Origin: an archaeon
GTDB taxonomy: Archaea; Micrarchaeota; Micrarchaeia; Anstonellales; Anstonellaceae
Reading direction: 5' to 3'
DNA length: 38,478 nt
Assembly (NCBI GenBank): GCA_020056635.1
Contig: JAGVHI010000016.1
Location: forward strand, 68,702-107,179
Under the pieces are notes generated by a model. That model worked only from the letters and a program-made list of their open reading frames with translations, was not told where the DNA came from and did not search any database. The translations under genes and the position numbers were made by a program. This document shows, in pieces, positions 22,490 to 30,207 of this stretch (the first letter of the stretch is position 1; each line of letters opens with the position of its first letter).

Positions 22490-24313
22490 TCAGCAAACTT
22501 GCTCCGGGTCCGGGCACTCCGGGTTCTGCCCCGGGCAGTCACTGCACGCATACCTCTGAACAGAAGTGGTTATTTCCCCGCTGCAGCAGCAGCTGTAGCT
22601 GAACTCGCTAGTGCTGACTGTGACATACCTGCTAGTTGTGGTGAAATACTTGCATGTTGTGAAGCATTCAGGCTCCGGTATTTCAGACATTGCGGCCTCG
22701 CCTGCTGCCTGTATAATCCCCTGGCATGCACCCTGATTGTTCTCGCCTGCCGGGTTTGCAGCAAGCTCAGATTGCCCGCACACGCTCGAGCACGAAACCG
22801 GGACCGGGTCGCATGCGTTCCCCTGCCCATCCCCATCCAAATCACTCTGGGCAGGGTTTGCAATATTCACGCAATTATCTACTGAATCGCACCTTCCATC
22901 CGAATCAGAATCAGGGCAAACGCAATGGCACTGGCTGTTGCATGTATACCCGCTATCGCACCCGCTTCCATCACATTGCTCGCTTCCTTCCCGCACCCCA
23001 TTCCCGCATACTGGCGGAATCGGCTCGCATGCGCACTGGCTGTTGCACCTATAGCCGCTTGAGCAGTCAGAATTGTTTTCGCACTGCTCGCTTCCTTCCT
23101 TCACTCCATCCCCGCAAACCGGCGGAAGCGTGTCATTCATAGGCGGGGGCTGCTGTGTCGTGTTTCCGGGCGGTATGGTGCCATTTCCTGGCGGTATTGG
23201 TATCGTATCATTCACCGGCGGATTGACTGTATCGTTCGCAGCAGGGACTGGGATGCATGCGCATTCTCGGTTGCACATCTGCCCTGCAGGGCACCCTATC
23301 CCGCCCGCCCCTGTAACATTCCACTCACAACGCTCCCCAAGTTCCCTTACCCCGTTACCGCATGCGGTTTCATTTGGCACGCACATGCACGCTTGGGTGC
23401 AGATTAGGCCTTCTCCGCATCCAGTGGGCCAGACTCTTGTGTCGCACTGCTCCCCCGCAGCCGGTTCAATGAACGCGTTCCCGCAGCAGCATGAATGCGG
23501 GCAGGTCGCGCTCGAAACGTTGCACATGTTCTCCGCATGCAGCTGGTATGCCCTTGCAGTCCTGCCTATGCTTGTCATGAGGCTGTCTGCAGGAATCCCA
23601 TCCTTCGGCCTTGAAAGCCTCACTCCCCCATCCCCGTTCCGTGTGTATTGCCTATGGGTTCCTGCGGCAGGCGGGTTGTTCCGCTCATGTTCAGCAACCG
23701 CCCCTCCAGTCACCCTGTCCATATCCACCCGAGTCGGGCCAGAAATCGTCCTCCCTGTCGCATCATCCACAACAGAATACTCGACCATCTCCTGGTACTC
23801 ATCCAGGTTCCCGAGATAATGCCCTGCCTCGTGCGCAAGAATCTGCTCGCTGTCCTTTGTTGCAAACTCTCCCGCATTCCCGGATGCCATCTCCCCATCT
23901 GCCCATGGCCCCATATAAGCAAACGATACATGCTCCCCCACGGCCTCCACAACTTTCACGCAATGGTATGTCGGGGAGATATCCGCACAGCCGCTGCCCC
24001 TTGCATTTATCGCAAGCACCTCAACCCTCATTTTGCACTTGCACAGCCCGCATGTGAAATTCTTGTTCCAGAACTTGTCCACTGCCCTTGTGAAATTCTG
24101 TATGAACTCGTCGCTGCTGCCATTCCCCACAAATGCCATGTGCAATTTGAATACAATGCCGCACTCATCAGTGCTTACTGAGGTTTTTGCAATCACCGGC
24201 TGCGCTAGAATAAGCAGGAGCAACAATCCCAATGCAGCGCGTGAACCCCCCAATTTATCTCCCGCCATGTTCCAACAGCCCGCGACAATCGCAAGCCGTC
24301 GCAACTCATCCAC
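22490..24313 (-). CDS. Secreted metzincin-like metalloprotease with Cys-rich and TSP3 repeats
   Basis: The protein has a signal peptide (GGSRAALGLLLLLILAQPVIA) and an N-terminal protease-like domain with HEAGHYLGNLDE (His161, Glu162, His165 from the first Met), the HExxHxxGxxD zinc-binding form of metzincins. Cys-rich modules follow: CGNGVRELGERCEWN, and CGDGVKEGSEQCENNSDCSSGYRCNSQCAC with a close second copy, separated by a Pro/Asn linker with NDT and NTT sequons. Next comes a thrombospondin type 3-like calcium segment (DSDSDGRCDSVDNC and DLDGDGQGNACD), then a Cys-rich tail. Met16 (position 24268) gives a more normal signal peptide and removes an 8-nt overlap with the upstream gene, so it may be the true start. 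Likely a cell-surface or secreted protease. Confidence 0.75.
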   Translation of the reverse strand: MDELRRLAIVAGCWNMAGDKLGGSRAALGLLLLLILAQPVIAKTSVSTDECGIVFKLHMAFVGNGSSDEFIQNFTRAVDKFWNKNFTCGLCKCKMRVEVLAINARGSGCADISPTYHCVKVVEAVGEHVSFAYMGPWADGEMASGNAGEFATKDSEQILAHEAGHYLGNLDEYQEMVEYSVVDDATGRTISGPTRVDMDRVTGGAVAEHERNNPPAAGTHRQYTRNGDGGVRLSRPKDGIPADSLMTSIGRTARAYQLHAENMCNVSSATCPHSCCCGNAFIEPAAGEQCDTRVWPTGCGEGLICTQACMCVPNETACGNGVRELGERCEWNVTGAGGIGCPAGQMCNRECACIPVPAANDTVNPPVNDTIPIPPGNGTIPPGNTTQQPPPMNDTLPPVCGDGVKEGSEQCENNSDCSSGYRCNSQCACEPIPPVCGNGVREGSEQCDGSGCDSGYTCNSQCHCVCPDSDSDGRCDSVDNCVNIANPAQSDLDGDGQGNACDPVPVSCSSVCGQSELAANPAGENNQGACQGIIQAAGEAAMSEIPEPECFTTCKYFTTTSRYVTVSTSEFSYSCCCSGEITTSVQRYACSDCPGQNPECPDPEQVC

Positions 24314-25076
24314 TTACAAACTTCTTTTTTTCTGGATCAAATGAAATCTCTTCCTTATACTGGCTCCACCACTGCTCCCACTTCCCTAATGCCAGCGCAT
24401 CAAATTCCCCGTACCCGCACATGAACCCAAAATCCTTCTCAGTGTACGTAACAAGCGCGGTGTTCGCCATATCGCAAACCTCGTGCGGAGGCTCGCTCAC
24501 CAAAAGCAAATCAGTTTCATTCATGAGCCCAATCAAAACCGGAATTCCCTTCTTTTCCCCAAGCGCAAGCAATTCATAAGCAGCCATGCCCCTTATGCTA
24601 ACCCTCTCGCTCTCCAGGAGCGGAAGCAGCGCACTTTTTATTTGCGCTTTCTGCTCCCCGCTTGCTTGGGGTATTATTACTGATAGCGCGGAAAGCCCGC
24701 TCCACTCCGCATAAATATTCTCATCCTTAAGCAGCGGCAATATGTCTGAAAGCGCTTCCGGCCCAAGCGCGCCAATCTTGCTCACACTATAGAACGATTC
24801 GGCATACCCGTGCTTATACGATGCAAGCACTGATTTGATTACTTTCTGGTTCACATTCCCATCAGGGTATTCCGAGGTATCCACAACAGGCTTTAGCAAT
24901 TCTTTTGCCTCTGGCGACAGTTCCCTGTTCAGTGCAGGAATGGAATTATTTTTGGTTTCATTCACTGTTGCATTCTGCGAAGGGGGTTCCCCAAATGGCG
25001 GAAACACGCACCCAGAAACAAAAATCAGGCTGGCAGCAAGCGCAAAAAGAACAAGAATGCGGGCCGTTTCACCCAT
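24306..25076 (-). CDS. Lipoprotein with HEAT-like repeats
   Basis: The 256-residue product starts with a lipoprotein signal (ARILVLFALAASLIFVSGC, lipobox Cys near 23) and a short sequon-rich linker (NAT, NET, NNS). Helical repeats of about 35 residues follow, in HEAT or armadillo style: SVSKIGALGPEALSDILPLLKDENI, AEWSGLSALSVIIPQASGEQKAQIKSALLPLLESERVSIRGMAAYELLALGEKKGIPVLIGLMNE. It would be anchored on the outer face of the membrane as a binding protein. It lies immediately upstream of the metzincin-like gene on the same strand, so the two may be cotranscribed and act together. No enzymatic motif is seen. Confidence 0.72.
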   Translation of the reverse strand: MGETARILVLFALAASLIFVSGCVFPPFGEPPSQNATVNETKNNSIPALNRELSPEAKELLKPVVDTSEYPDGNVNQKVIKSVLASYKHGYAESFYSVSKIGALGPEALSDILPLLKDENIYAEWSGLSALSVIIPQASGEQKAQIKSALLPLLESERVSIRGMAAYELLALGEKKGIPVLIGLMNETDLLLVSEPPHEVCDMANTALVTYTEKDFGFMCGYGEFDALALGKWEQWWSQYKEEISFDPEKKKFVSG

Positions 25077-25185
25077 TGGGGAGTGCTACGCGTGAATGGT
25101 TTAAATTGGTTTTGGAACCCTAGTCGGGCCGCACTATTCTTATTTGGTTGCAAAATCCATCAAATGCGGATGAAATCCCCAAAAG

Positions 25186-25194
25186 CCTATAAAC
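25186..25194 (+). promoter_or_regulatory. TATA box of the gene at 25225
   Basis: CCTATAAAC lies 30 nt before ATG 25225. GGTGATG also lies just before the start codon, so a short leader is possible. Confidence 0.55.
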
Positions 25195-25224
25195 TCCGTT
25201 GCCTGAGCATTATTCGGTGATGTT

Positions 25225-25470
25225 ATGGCAAAAAGCGAGCCTGTTTTTGTAGTCGCGCAGTGGCAGCACAACAGCAAGGGCATTTACACGCTTGTCAAGG
25301 TGGGGGTCGCAACCAAATACATCATAGAAAAAGGAAGCCAGCGATGGACTTTGCGGATTGGCAAGTCGATGTACCGTTTATACCCTTACAAAGAATGGCA
25401 GAAGCACAAAAAGCGGGGCCTGCCCAGGGCAAAGATTGTGCCACTTGGCCGTGACATAAAAAAGCTATAA
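25225..25470 (+). CDS. Small basic protein of unknown function, 81 residues
   Basis: This 81-residue protein is not recognised. It is basic, has no signal peptide or membrane helix, and looks like one small beta-rich domain: VFVVAQWQHNSKGIYTLVKVGVATKYIIEKGSQRWTLRIGKSMYRLYPYKEW. The aromatic and Lys/Arg content would suit nucleic acid binding. GGTGATG lies a few bases before the ATG, and a TATA box is present, so expression is plausible. A 375-nt gap follows. Confidence 0.65.
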   Translation: MAKSEPVFVVAQWQHNSKGIYTLVKVGVATKYIIEKGSQRWTLRIGKSMYRLYPYKEWQKHKKRGLPRAKIVPLGRDIKKL

Positions 25471-25567
25471 CGCAAACAGATATTGTTCATTGCGATTGCG
25501 CCTAAGAGAATTTTAGGTTTCAGGCCCGTGCGCTGCGCACTCTGTCTGTGACGGACATGTTGGATGC

Positions 25568-25606
25568 TCTCCCGGGCAGTCGCTGAAAAAATAGGGAGAA
25601 CTGCCC
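25568..25606. repeat. Two interleaved perfect inverted repeats
   Basis: TCTCCC (25568-25573) pairs with GGGAGA (25594-25599), and GGGCAGT (25574-25580) pairs with ACTGCCC (25600-25606). The arms are directly adjacent on each side of a 13-nt centre containing A6. The two stems cross, so an RNA could form either hairpin, but hardly both, because no loop nucleotides separate the stems. Confidence 0.6.
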
Positions 25607-25642
25607 ATTCCTCACTTCTGAGTGCTCCTCACCCTCTCCACC

Positions 25643-25657
25643 TTTACCTTAACCAGC
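25643..25657 (+). repeat. Interspersed repeat, copy a (divergent)
   Basis: TTTACCTTAACCAGC is the most divergent of four same-orientation copies of a motif whose core is CACCTTAACCAGCTTCTTC. Only the left half is kept. Confidence 0.45.
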
Positions 25658-25845
25658 CTAAAGCTCCACTCTCTTCCCTTTCTCCACTTTCATGTGCTCC
25701 GGGAACAATTCCGTTCCTTGAGTGTGCACTGGCGCAAGCTTCCTCGCGCCTATTTCCCCTATTATTGCGAATATTTCCTGCATTGCCGCATGCCCGGCTT
25801 TTCTATATAGATAAATGCAGTCGCTTTCTAGTTTAAAATATCTGG

Positions 25846-27099
25846 TTACGGGGCACTAGTTATTGTTTGGGGTTCCGGGATGAACTGTGGGGCAACTGCA
25901 TGGGATGCGCAAATATCCAGGTATTTCCCAATCACATGCGGCCAGTTAAGCTTATCCCTTATTTGGGAACGCACTGTAGACGGGACCGATAATCCATCCC
26001 TGATAAACTGTTCAATTTTTTCTGCCACTGCGCCCGTATCAAGGAACTGGGTTATCAATCCAGTCAGGCCATATTCGCCAAACACTTCAGTCACACCCAT
26101 GTTGGGGCTTACGAAAGCAGGCGTGCCGGAGCTTACTGCCTCCAGCGGGACGTTCCCATATGTTTCAAAATGTGAAGGGCATAGCACCACGCTTGTGGAA
26201 CTATAAAATGCAGCCAGCCCTGGCGTGTCCTTTGGCTCATGGACCACAACCGACGCTTTTTTCAATTCGTTGATAAGGGTGTTTTTTGGGTCAACTTTGG
26301 TAACCATATGGATATTGCGGCCATTTCTCCGCTTTGCAAATTCCCTTGCCAAATCAAGCATGAACTCCGGATTTTTGACCGAGGTATTCCTGCCAACAAA
26401 CGCTACGTCCACCTCCTTCTTATGGACAGGGCAGCAATCGAAAAATTCTGGCGGGACCCCATTGAAGACAACCCTGCTGTTTTGCACGGGGTGACCGAAT
26501 ATGCCCTCAACGGTCTTTTGGGTCAGGGCTGATGGGAATATGTAGAATATATTCGGGTCGGAGAAATCCTGCTCCATGAGCTTGAGTGTTGATTGTATGT
26601 CATCCGGCAGGTGGGCTATTTCCATGCTAAGTATCCCGGCATAGCAAAGAACCACGGGCTTGCCCTGATTCCTGGCCGCCTGCAACAGCGCCCAGGGAAC
26701 AAAATATGTGCCGCCCAGCAGTACGACATCCGCATCCTTCACCAACTCTTCCATCGACTCAATCAGCGGTCCAAACGCCGAGCGAAGCTCCTCGATGGTT
26801 TTGGCTTTCCTGTAAATCGTGTTCGGATTCGTTGTCCCGATGGTATCGGCAAGCGGCAGTGTGCAGCGGACAATCCGATCATCGACAGTCCTTTCTTTCA
26901 GGGTCGGGTCCGCCCTGACCAATGTGAGGCGCTTTCCGTTTTCGCATGCCACGCAGCGTTGCAGCTCGTCATTCTGCCTGCCCAGGCCGCTCACGAATTT
27001 GGCGATTTCATTGGTCCTCCTGGCAAATGCTTCTGTGGAGGAACTGGTATTGGCTACAATATGGAGACTAGTAAGCGCGGTTTGACCCATGTTATCCAT
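25846..27099 (-). CDS. Glycosyltransferase, GT4-like (GT-B fold)
   Basis: This 417-residue protein resembles retaining GT4 glycosyltransferases. The C-terminal donor-binding half has VDVAFVGRNTSVKNPEFMLDLAREF (start of the second Rossmann domain, with the Lys at KNP), AAFYSSTSVVLCPSHFETYGNVPLEAVSSGTPAFVSPNMGVTEVF, with the E-x7-E pattern at ETYGNVPLEA, and a C-terminal helix. The N-terminal acceptor domain carries DVVLLGGTYFVPWALLQAARNQGKPVVLCYAG. There is no membrane helix. Met4 (27090) is an alternative start. It is the only gene between repeat copies a and b. The sugar and acceptor are unknown; surface glycan synthesis is likely. Confidence 0.82.
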   Translation of the reverse strand: MDNMGQTALTSLHIVANTSSSTEAFARRTNEIAKFVSGLGRQNDELQRCVACENGKRLTLVRADPTLKERTVDDRIVRCTLPLADTIGTTNPNTIYRKAKTIEELRSAFGPLIESMEELVKDADVVLLGGTYFVPWALLQAARNQGKPVVLCYAGILSMEIAHLPDDIQSTLKLMEQDFSDPNIFYIFPSALTQKTVEGIFGHPVQNSRVVFNGVPPEFFDCCPVHKKEVDVAFVGRNTSVKNPEFMLDLAREFAKRRNGRNIHMVTKVDPKNTLINELKKASVVVHEPKDTPGLAAFYSSTSVVLCPSHFETYGNVPLEAVSSGTPAFVSPNMGVTEVFGEYGLTGLITQFLDTGAVAEKIEQFIRDGLSVPSTVRSQIRDKLNWPHVIGKYLDICASHAVAPQFIPEPQTITSAP

Positions 27100-27160
27100 T
27101 CGCCTCTGGATTGAGCTAGGTATTTCTAAGCAATTGTTTTGCTATTAGGTGGTTCAAGAT

Positions 27161-27238
27161 TTAAAAACATTCAGATACCGATTGCTTTTTCCTTTCCACT
27201 TTCACCTTAACCAGCTTCTTCTGTATTCCTGCAATCAT
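27161..27238 (-). CDS. Possible microprotein overlapping repeat copy b, 25 residues
   Basis: A minus-strand ORF of 25 codons (27238 to 27161) covers repeat copy b. The central reading is IQKKLVKVKVERKK. Related readings occur in copy c (WKKPIKVKIERGK), copy d (WKKLVKVKIKQ) and copy a (RLVKVKVERV). Differences between the copies are largely synonymous or conservative (GTG/GTA, AAA/AAG, GAA/GAG, GTT/ATT). The ATTTAAATAT box at 27255-27264 lies 17 nt upstream and could serve this ORF as well as the plus-strand gene. It precedes the glycosyltransferase gene on the same strand. It could equally be a non-coding repeat. Confidence 0.28.
   Translation of the reverse strand: MIAGIQKKLVKVKVERKKQSVSECF
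27200..27229 (+). repeat. Interspersed repeat, copy b
   Basis: TTTCACCTTAACCAGCTTC and the following TTCTGTATTCC match copies c and d closely. It lies in the 191-nt gap between the divergent glycosyltransferase and membrane-protein genes. Confidence 0.7.
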
Positions 27239-27254
27239 TCATGATTTCTGGTGC

Positions 27255-27264
27255 ATTTAAATAT
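27255..27264. promoter_or_regulatory. TATA box upstream of the gene at 27292
   Basis: ATTTAAATAT lies 27 nt before ATG 27292 and is self-complementary over most of its length. It could also drive the minus-strand short ORF over repeat copy b. Confidence 0.6.
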
Positions 27265-27291
27265 CTTTATTACCACTAACTAGCGATACTG

Positions 27292-27966
27292 ATGCTACTC
27301 CATAACATAAACGTTCCAAGGGTTATTGCCAAGCTGCAGCCATTCGAAGCGAACAGGAACGGTGCGAAATTCACTGCAGGGGAATTGCATGTTCTTGCAG
27401 TACTCCGGATTGCCTCAAACGAAGCTCATAAACGAAACCAGGAGTGGGAGCAGGCAAAGCGCCTAAGAACGTTTCAAGCGGCGTTTGATACTGAGCCGGA
27501 AAGGGCTGTGCAGACAGTGGATGGAATGCCCCGCATGGCTTTTGCTGAAGCAATGGCCATTATGTGCCACGAAGATAACCGGGCAGACGAATACTTCCTG
27601 TCCCTTCTTAAGGAAAAAGGGCTTCTCACTCCCCCGACCCCAAATGGGACACAAAACGACGTGCGGACGATTTTGGAGACAATAAACGACCGGCTGGTTG
27701 AGCTTCGCGAATATTCAGCTGCTGCAGAAGAGGCAAGCAGGCAGATTAGGAAAACATATGCAGGTCCGATTATCGCCACCGTTATTGCAGGCATATTTGC
27801 AGTTACGGGGATCAGCATCACAATACCCCTCGCAGGTGCCTTGCTTTTGCTGGCCACAACTCCGCTTTCCTTAACCACGCGAGCCAGGGCAGTATTGAAC
27901 GACGCAAGGGTGGAATTTAACAAATTGGCAGAAAACGTTGCGGATGTAATACCAAGATATAGTTAG
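27292..27966 (+). CDS. Membrane protein of unknown function, 224 residues
   Basis: I do not recognise this protein. The first 150 residues are soluble and helical (ELHVLAVLRIASNEAHKRNQEWEQAKRLRTF; NDRLVELREYSAAAEEASRQIRKTY). A hairpin of two transmembrane helices follows (GPIIATVIAGIFAVTGI and ITIPLAGALLLLATTPL, about residues 157-193), and then a roughly 30-residue helical tail. It would be anchored with both ends on the same side, probably the cytoplasm. Its stop codon overlaps that of the convergent radical SAM gene. The two genes are the only ones between repeat copies b and c, which hints at a shared role. Confidence 0.68.
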   Translation: MLLHNINVPRVIAKLQPFEANRNGAKFTAGELHVLAVLRIASNEAHKRNQEWEQAKRLRTFQAAFDTEPERAVQTVDGMPRMAFAEAMAIMCHEDNRADEYFLSLLKEKGLLTPPTPNGTQNDVRTILETINDRLVELREYSAAAEEASRQIRKTYAGPIIATVIAGIFAVTGISITIPLAGALLLLATTPLSLTTRARAVLNDARVEFNKLAENVADVIPRYS

Positions 27967-30035
27967 GCAACCCGTATTTTTCCGGAACGTTGCGCTTTAA
28001 GATACCTGTCGCAAACAGCCATCGCGTTCCTCTTTCCGTCCTTATCAAATACCACATTGAACCTTATCGGATTTTTTCCTACCGCATCAACACCGCAGCT
28101 GAACATACCCATCTTTTGGCCCTTTGGCTCCATTAACTGCAGCATCTCCCTCATCTGTTCGACCACTTCCCTATCAGTCAGGGGCCTGTTTGTTCCATCC
28201 GCAGTTTCCTGCGCCATTATTCTCGCGTATCTTGAGCATGGTGGCGGGTTGACTGCCATGAATGTCACGAATCTACTATCTGCGTGATTAAGGAACTTGG
28301 CAGTCTCGGTCGCATGCGGTTCATTGAACCGAATTCCCCCCAAACCCGGCATTACCATAAGCGACAGTTTTATTCGCGCGCGTTCTGTTATTTCCGCAGC
28401 CCGAAACATCTGTGGAACCCGAACTCCTTTATTTACATAGTCCAATACCGCTTGGCAGCCTGACTCCAAGCCCCAATAAATCAAGTCCAATCCGGCTTCC
28501 CTTAGCCCTTCGAGTTTTTTCTGGCCTTTTTTGACGATTGAATCCGAGCGCCCGTAAATCGCGATTCTCTCAAAATTTGAGAGAAACTTGACGAGCCTGA
28601 TTACTTCCCTGAGAAGGTCATACTCAACGCTAAGCGCGTTGCCTCCGCCTATGAATATCCTGCGTATCCTTTTCATATGCTCCCCAAGGGCATCCCTCAC
28701 TTGCCGATAGTGCGCTGCGAATTCCTCAATGGTTTTTACCATATATCTGATTTCTTTGTAGCCATCACAGTATGTGCAGCGATTATAGTCGCAGCCTTGG
28801 GTCAGTTCAAGCCTAAGCACATGGAGCCTGCGCTCTGCAGGCGGGGAAAACATGTCAATTGAGCTGAAAAGTTTAGGAGTGGCATACGCTTTTGCAAGCT
28901 TCCCCCCAAGAAGCGCAAAAACACGGTTGACATTGACGCTATACGCACCATCCCCGGTGCTCATAATCAATCCATCTTCAATGAGCTCTCGAATCATTAG
29001 TTTGCCATAACTGCATAGCATAGTGCCCGTATCTTGCCGCGCCCGCTCGATTTCCTCTTTGTTTGCTTCCTCAAGTACGGCGAATCTGGCTTCCCCCAAT
29101 ATCTGCCTTGCCAGCTTCTCCGGGCTGCCTGCCCTTTCCGCATCCCTCCTCAATGAAATTTTTTCCATCTGTCGAGGCTTAACCTCAATTTTTTCGGTGC
29201 TGCTTCTGGGTTCAGCAGCAAATCTGGTAATCTTAACCCTGAAAGTGCCACATCTGTCGCTTGTCGAGTCCCAATCCCATCCATCTCTAACAATCCCCTC
29301 ACTTCCCTTATAGACAGGCTTATTTCCCTTATAGAAGACAGGCTTATCCCACCGGTGCTCTTCGTCTTTTATTATTTCCAGCAGCCTTATCCTGTCTCCC
29401 CTTTTGAAGTCCGAGCCATCCAGCGGTGCTTCTGCGTTTATTATGCCAACCAGTTTCTCCGCAATATTCTCAAGGAACTGGCTAAGAGGCTGTTCCTGCA
29501 CCTCCGAAAGAAGAGCTTCCCGATGCGCCCACACGGCCTTGCTTTCCTCATGTGAGGCTATGTAACGCGGCTCCAGCTGATGCGCAGGGAACGTGTCGTG
29601 GTATCCATCTTCGAATTCCACTTCCACCTTCCCATTCCAGTCGAACTCCCCAACTATCGTCGCAACCTTATCACGGTCCCAGCTGATTATTCTTACTTCA
29701 GCCCCTTTATTGAGCCTGCTCGCAACCCTCTCCAATCTAGGGTAATCTATCACTATCCCAAATCTTTTTTCAACAGACTCCACTATACTTTCACGGAACC
29801 TCCTGCTGGCAGCCGGGCCCGCGTCCCTGTCCATCTCTTGTTCCAATCGATCAAAAACAACATGTCGCAGATTATGCAGATTGTGCTCAATGGTTTTTTC
29901 ATCTATGCAGTCGGCTATTATAGCCTTCAGCTGGTCGCCGCCTACATCAGTCCTGCGCTCCAGCCCTCGGGCTATTTCCAAGATTGTGTACTCATCAAGA
30001 AACTTTGAGCTAGTACTAATGCTATCCTGACCCAT
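27963..30035 (-). CDS. Radical SAM protein with an unusual N-terminal half
   Basis: The C-terminal half of this 690-residue protein is a radical SAM domain: LELTQGCDYNRCTYCDGYKEI gives a C-x4-C-x2-C cluster motif (Cys415, Cys420, Cys423), a spacing seen in a subgroup with the CxxNRCTFC pattern. FIGGGNALSVEYDLL follows in the position of the GGE motif, then GRSDSIVKKGQKKLEGLREAGLDLIYWGLESG and KLSLMVMPGLGG, typical of HemN/Elp3-like enzymes. The N-terminal roughly 400 residues contain two small beta-barrel-like segments (VRIISWDRDKVATIVGEFDWNGKVEVEFEDGYHDTF; GDRIRLLEIIKDEEHRW and SEGIVRDGWDWDSTS), with KOW or Tudor-like spacing. A winged-helix-like stretch comes before the SAM domain. The substrate is unknown. 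A TATA box (TTATATAA, about 30057-30066) precedes a leaderless start. Confidence 0.78.
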   Translation of the reverse strand: MGQDSISTSSKFLDEYTILEIARGLERRTDVGGDQLKAIIADCIDEKTIEHNLHNLRHVVFDRLEQEMDRDAGPAASRRFRESIVESVEKRFGIVIDYPRLERVASRLNKGAEVRIISWDRDKVATIVGEFDWNGKVEVEFEDGYHDTFPAHQLEPRYIASHEESKAVWAHREALLSEVQEQPLSQFLENIAEKLVGIINAEAPLDGSDFKRGDRIRLLEIIKDEEHRWDKPVFYKGNKPVYKGSEGIVRDGWDWDSTSDRCGTFRVKITRFAAEPRSSTEKIEVKPRQMEKISLRRDAERAGSPEKLARQILGEARFAVLEEANKEEIERARQDTGTMLCSYGKLMIRELIEDGLIMSTGDGAYSVNVNRVFALLGGKLAKAYATPKLFSSIDMFSPPAERRLHVLRLELTQGCDYNRCTYCDGYKEIRYMVKTIEEFAAHYRQVRDALGEHMKRIRRIFIGGGNALSVEYDLLREVIRLVKFLSNFERIAIYGRSDSIVKKGQKKLEGLREAGLDLIYWGLESGCQAVLDYVNKGVRVPQMFRAAEITERARIKLSLMVMPGLGGIRFNEPHATETAKFLNHADSRFVTFMAVNPPPCSRYARIMAQETADGTNRPLTDREVVEQMREMLQLMEPKGQKMGMFSCGVDAVGKNPIRFNVVFDKDGKRNAMAVCDRYLKAQRSGKIRVA

Positions 30036-30056
30036 GCGCTATAATTGCATCACAGG

Positions 30057-30137
30057 TTATATAAAATGTTTCTTTAAGTAGGAACTTCCGTTCGACTTTC
30101 CTCTCTCAATTTTCACCTTAATCGGCTTCTTCCACAT
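30057..30137 (-). CDS. Possible microprotein overlapping repeat copy c, 26 residues
   Basis: A 26-codon minus-strand ORF runs from ATG 30137 to TAA 30057, directly upstream of the radical SAM gene (start 30035) on the same strand. Its first half reads MWKKPIKVKIERGK, parallel to the reading of copies b and d. An AT-rich box (ATTAAAAAG on the minus strand, 30175-30167) lies about 30 nt before the ATG, the usual spacing for a leaderless gene. Its stop codon lies within the radical SAM TATA box. It could be a modified-peptide precursor or simply a non-coding repeat. Confidence 0.3.
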   Translation of the reverse strand: MWKKPIKVKIERGKSNGSSYLKKHFI

Positions 30138-30140
30138 TCC
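30110..30140 (+). repeat. Interspersed repeat, copy c
   Basis: TTTTCACCTTAATCGGCTTC followed by TTCCACATTCC. Compared with copy d it differs at CCAG/TCGG and at the right end. Both copies have GAACTTCC a short way upstream. Confidence 0.7.
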
Positions 30141-30163
30141 CGGCGTTTCGCTTGAGCCGCCGG
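30140..30163. promoter_or_regulatory. GC-rich inverted repeat in a divergent region
   Basis: CCGGCG (30140-30145) and CGCCGG (30158-30163) form a perfect 6-bp stem with a 12-nt centre. A T5 run follows on the plus strand, but no plus-strand gene precedes it. It lies between the AT-rich boxes near 30167-30185 and the minus-strand ORF start, so an operator is more likely than a terminator. Confidence 0.4.
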
Positions 30164-30207
30164 ATACTTTTTAATTGTAAATATCCATCTGTAAGCGGGT
30201 GGTGGGA

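Larger units (their letters stand above)
25471..25845. other. 375-nt convergent gap with interleaved inverted repeats
   Basis: No gene is supported here, between the tails of convergent genes. Hairpins are dense: CCTAA/TTAGG near 25500-25516, and GTGCG/CGCAC with a 3-nt loop near 25528-25540. Two perfect, interleaved inverted repeats lie at 25568-25606: TCTCCC with GGGAGA, and GGGCAGT with ACTGCCC. The right part holds a divergent copy of the repeat TTTACCTTAACCAG (25643-25656). Upstream of that copy on the minus strand is a short ORF (25693-25658, MKVEKGKRVEL), which I do not call a gene. A structured RNA or bidirectional terminator is possible. Confidence 0.4.

Noticed and set aside
23073-23819. 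A 248-codon plus-strand frame opposite the metzincin-like gene
   Set aside because: It is a shadow of the Cys- and Gly-rich coding strand; its product is low-complexity and has no promoter.
25568-25606. Reading the interleaved repeats as a classical H-type pseudoknot riboswitch
   Set aside because: There are no loop nucleotides between the stems on either side, so both full stems can hardly form together. It also does not precede a gene.
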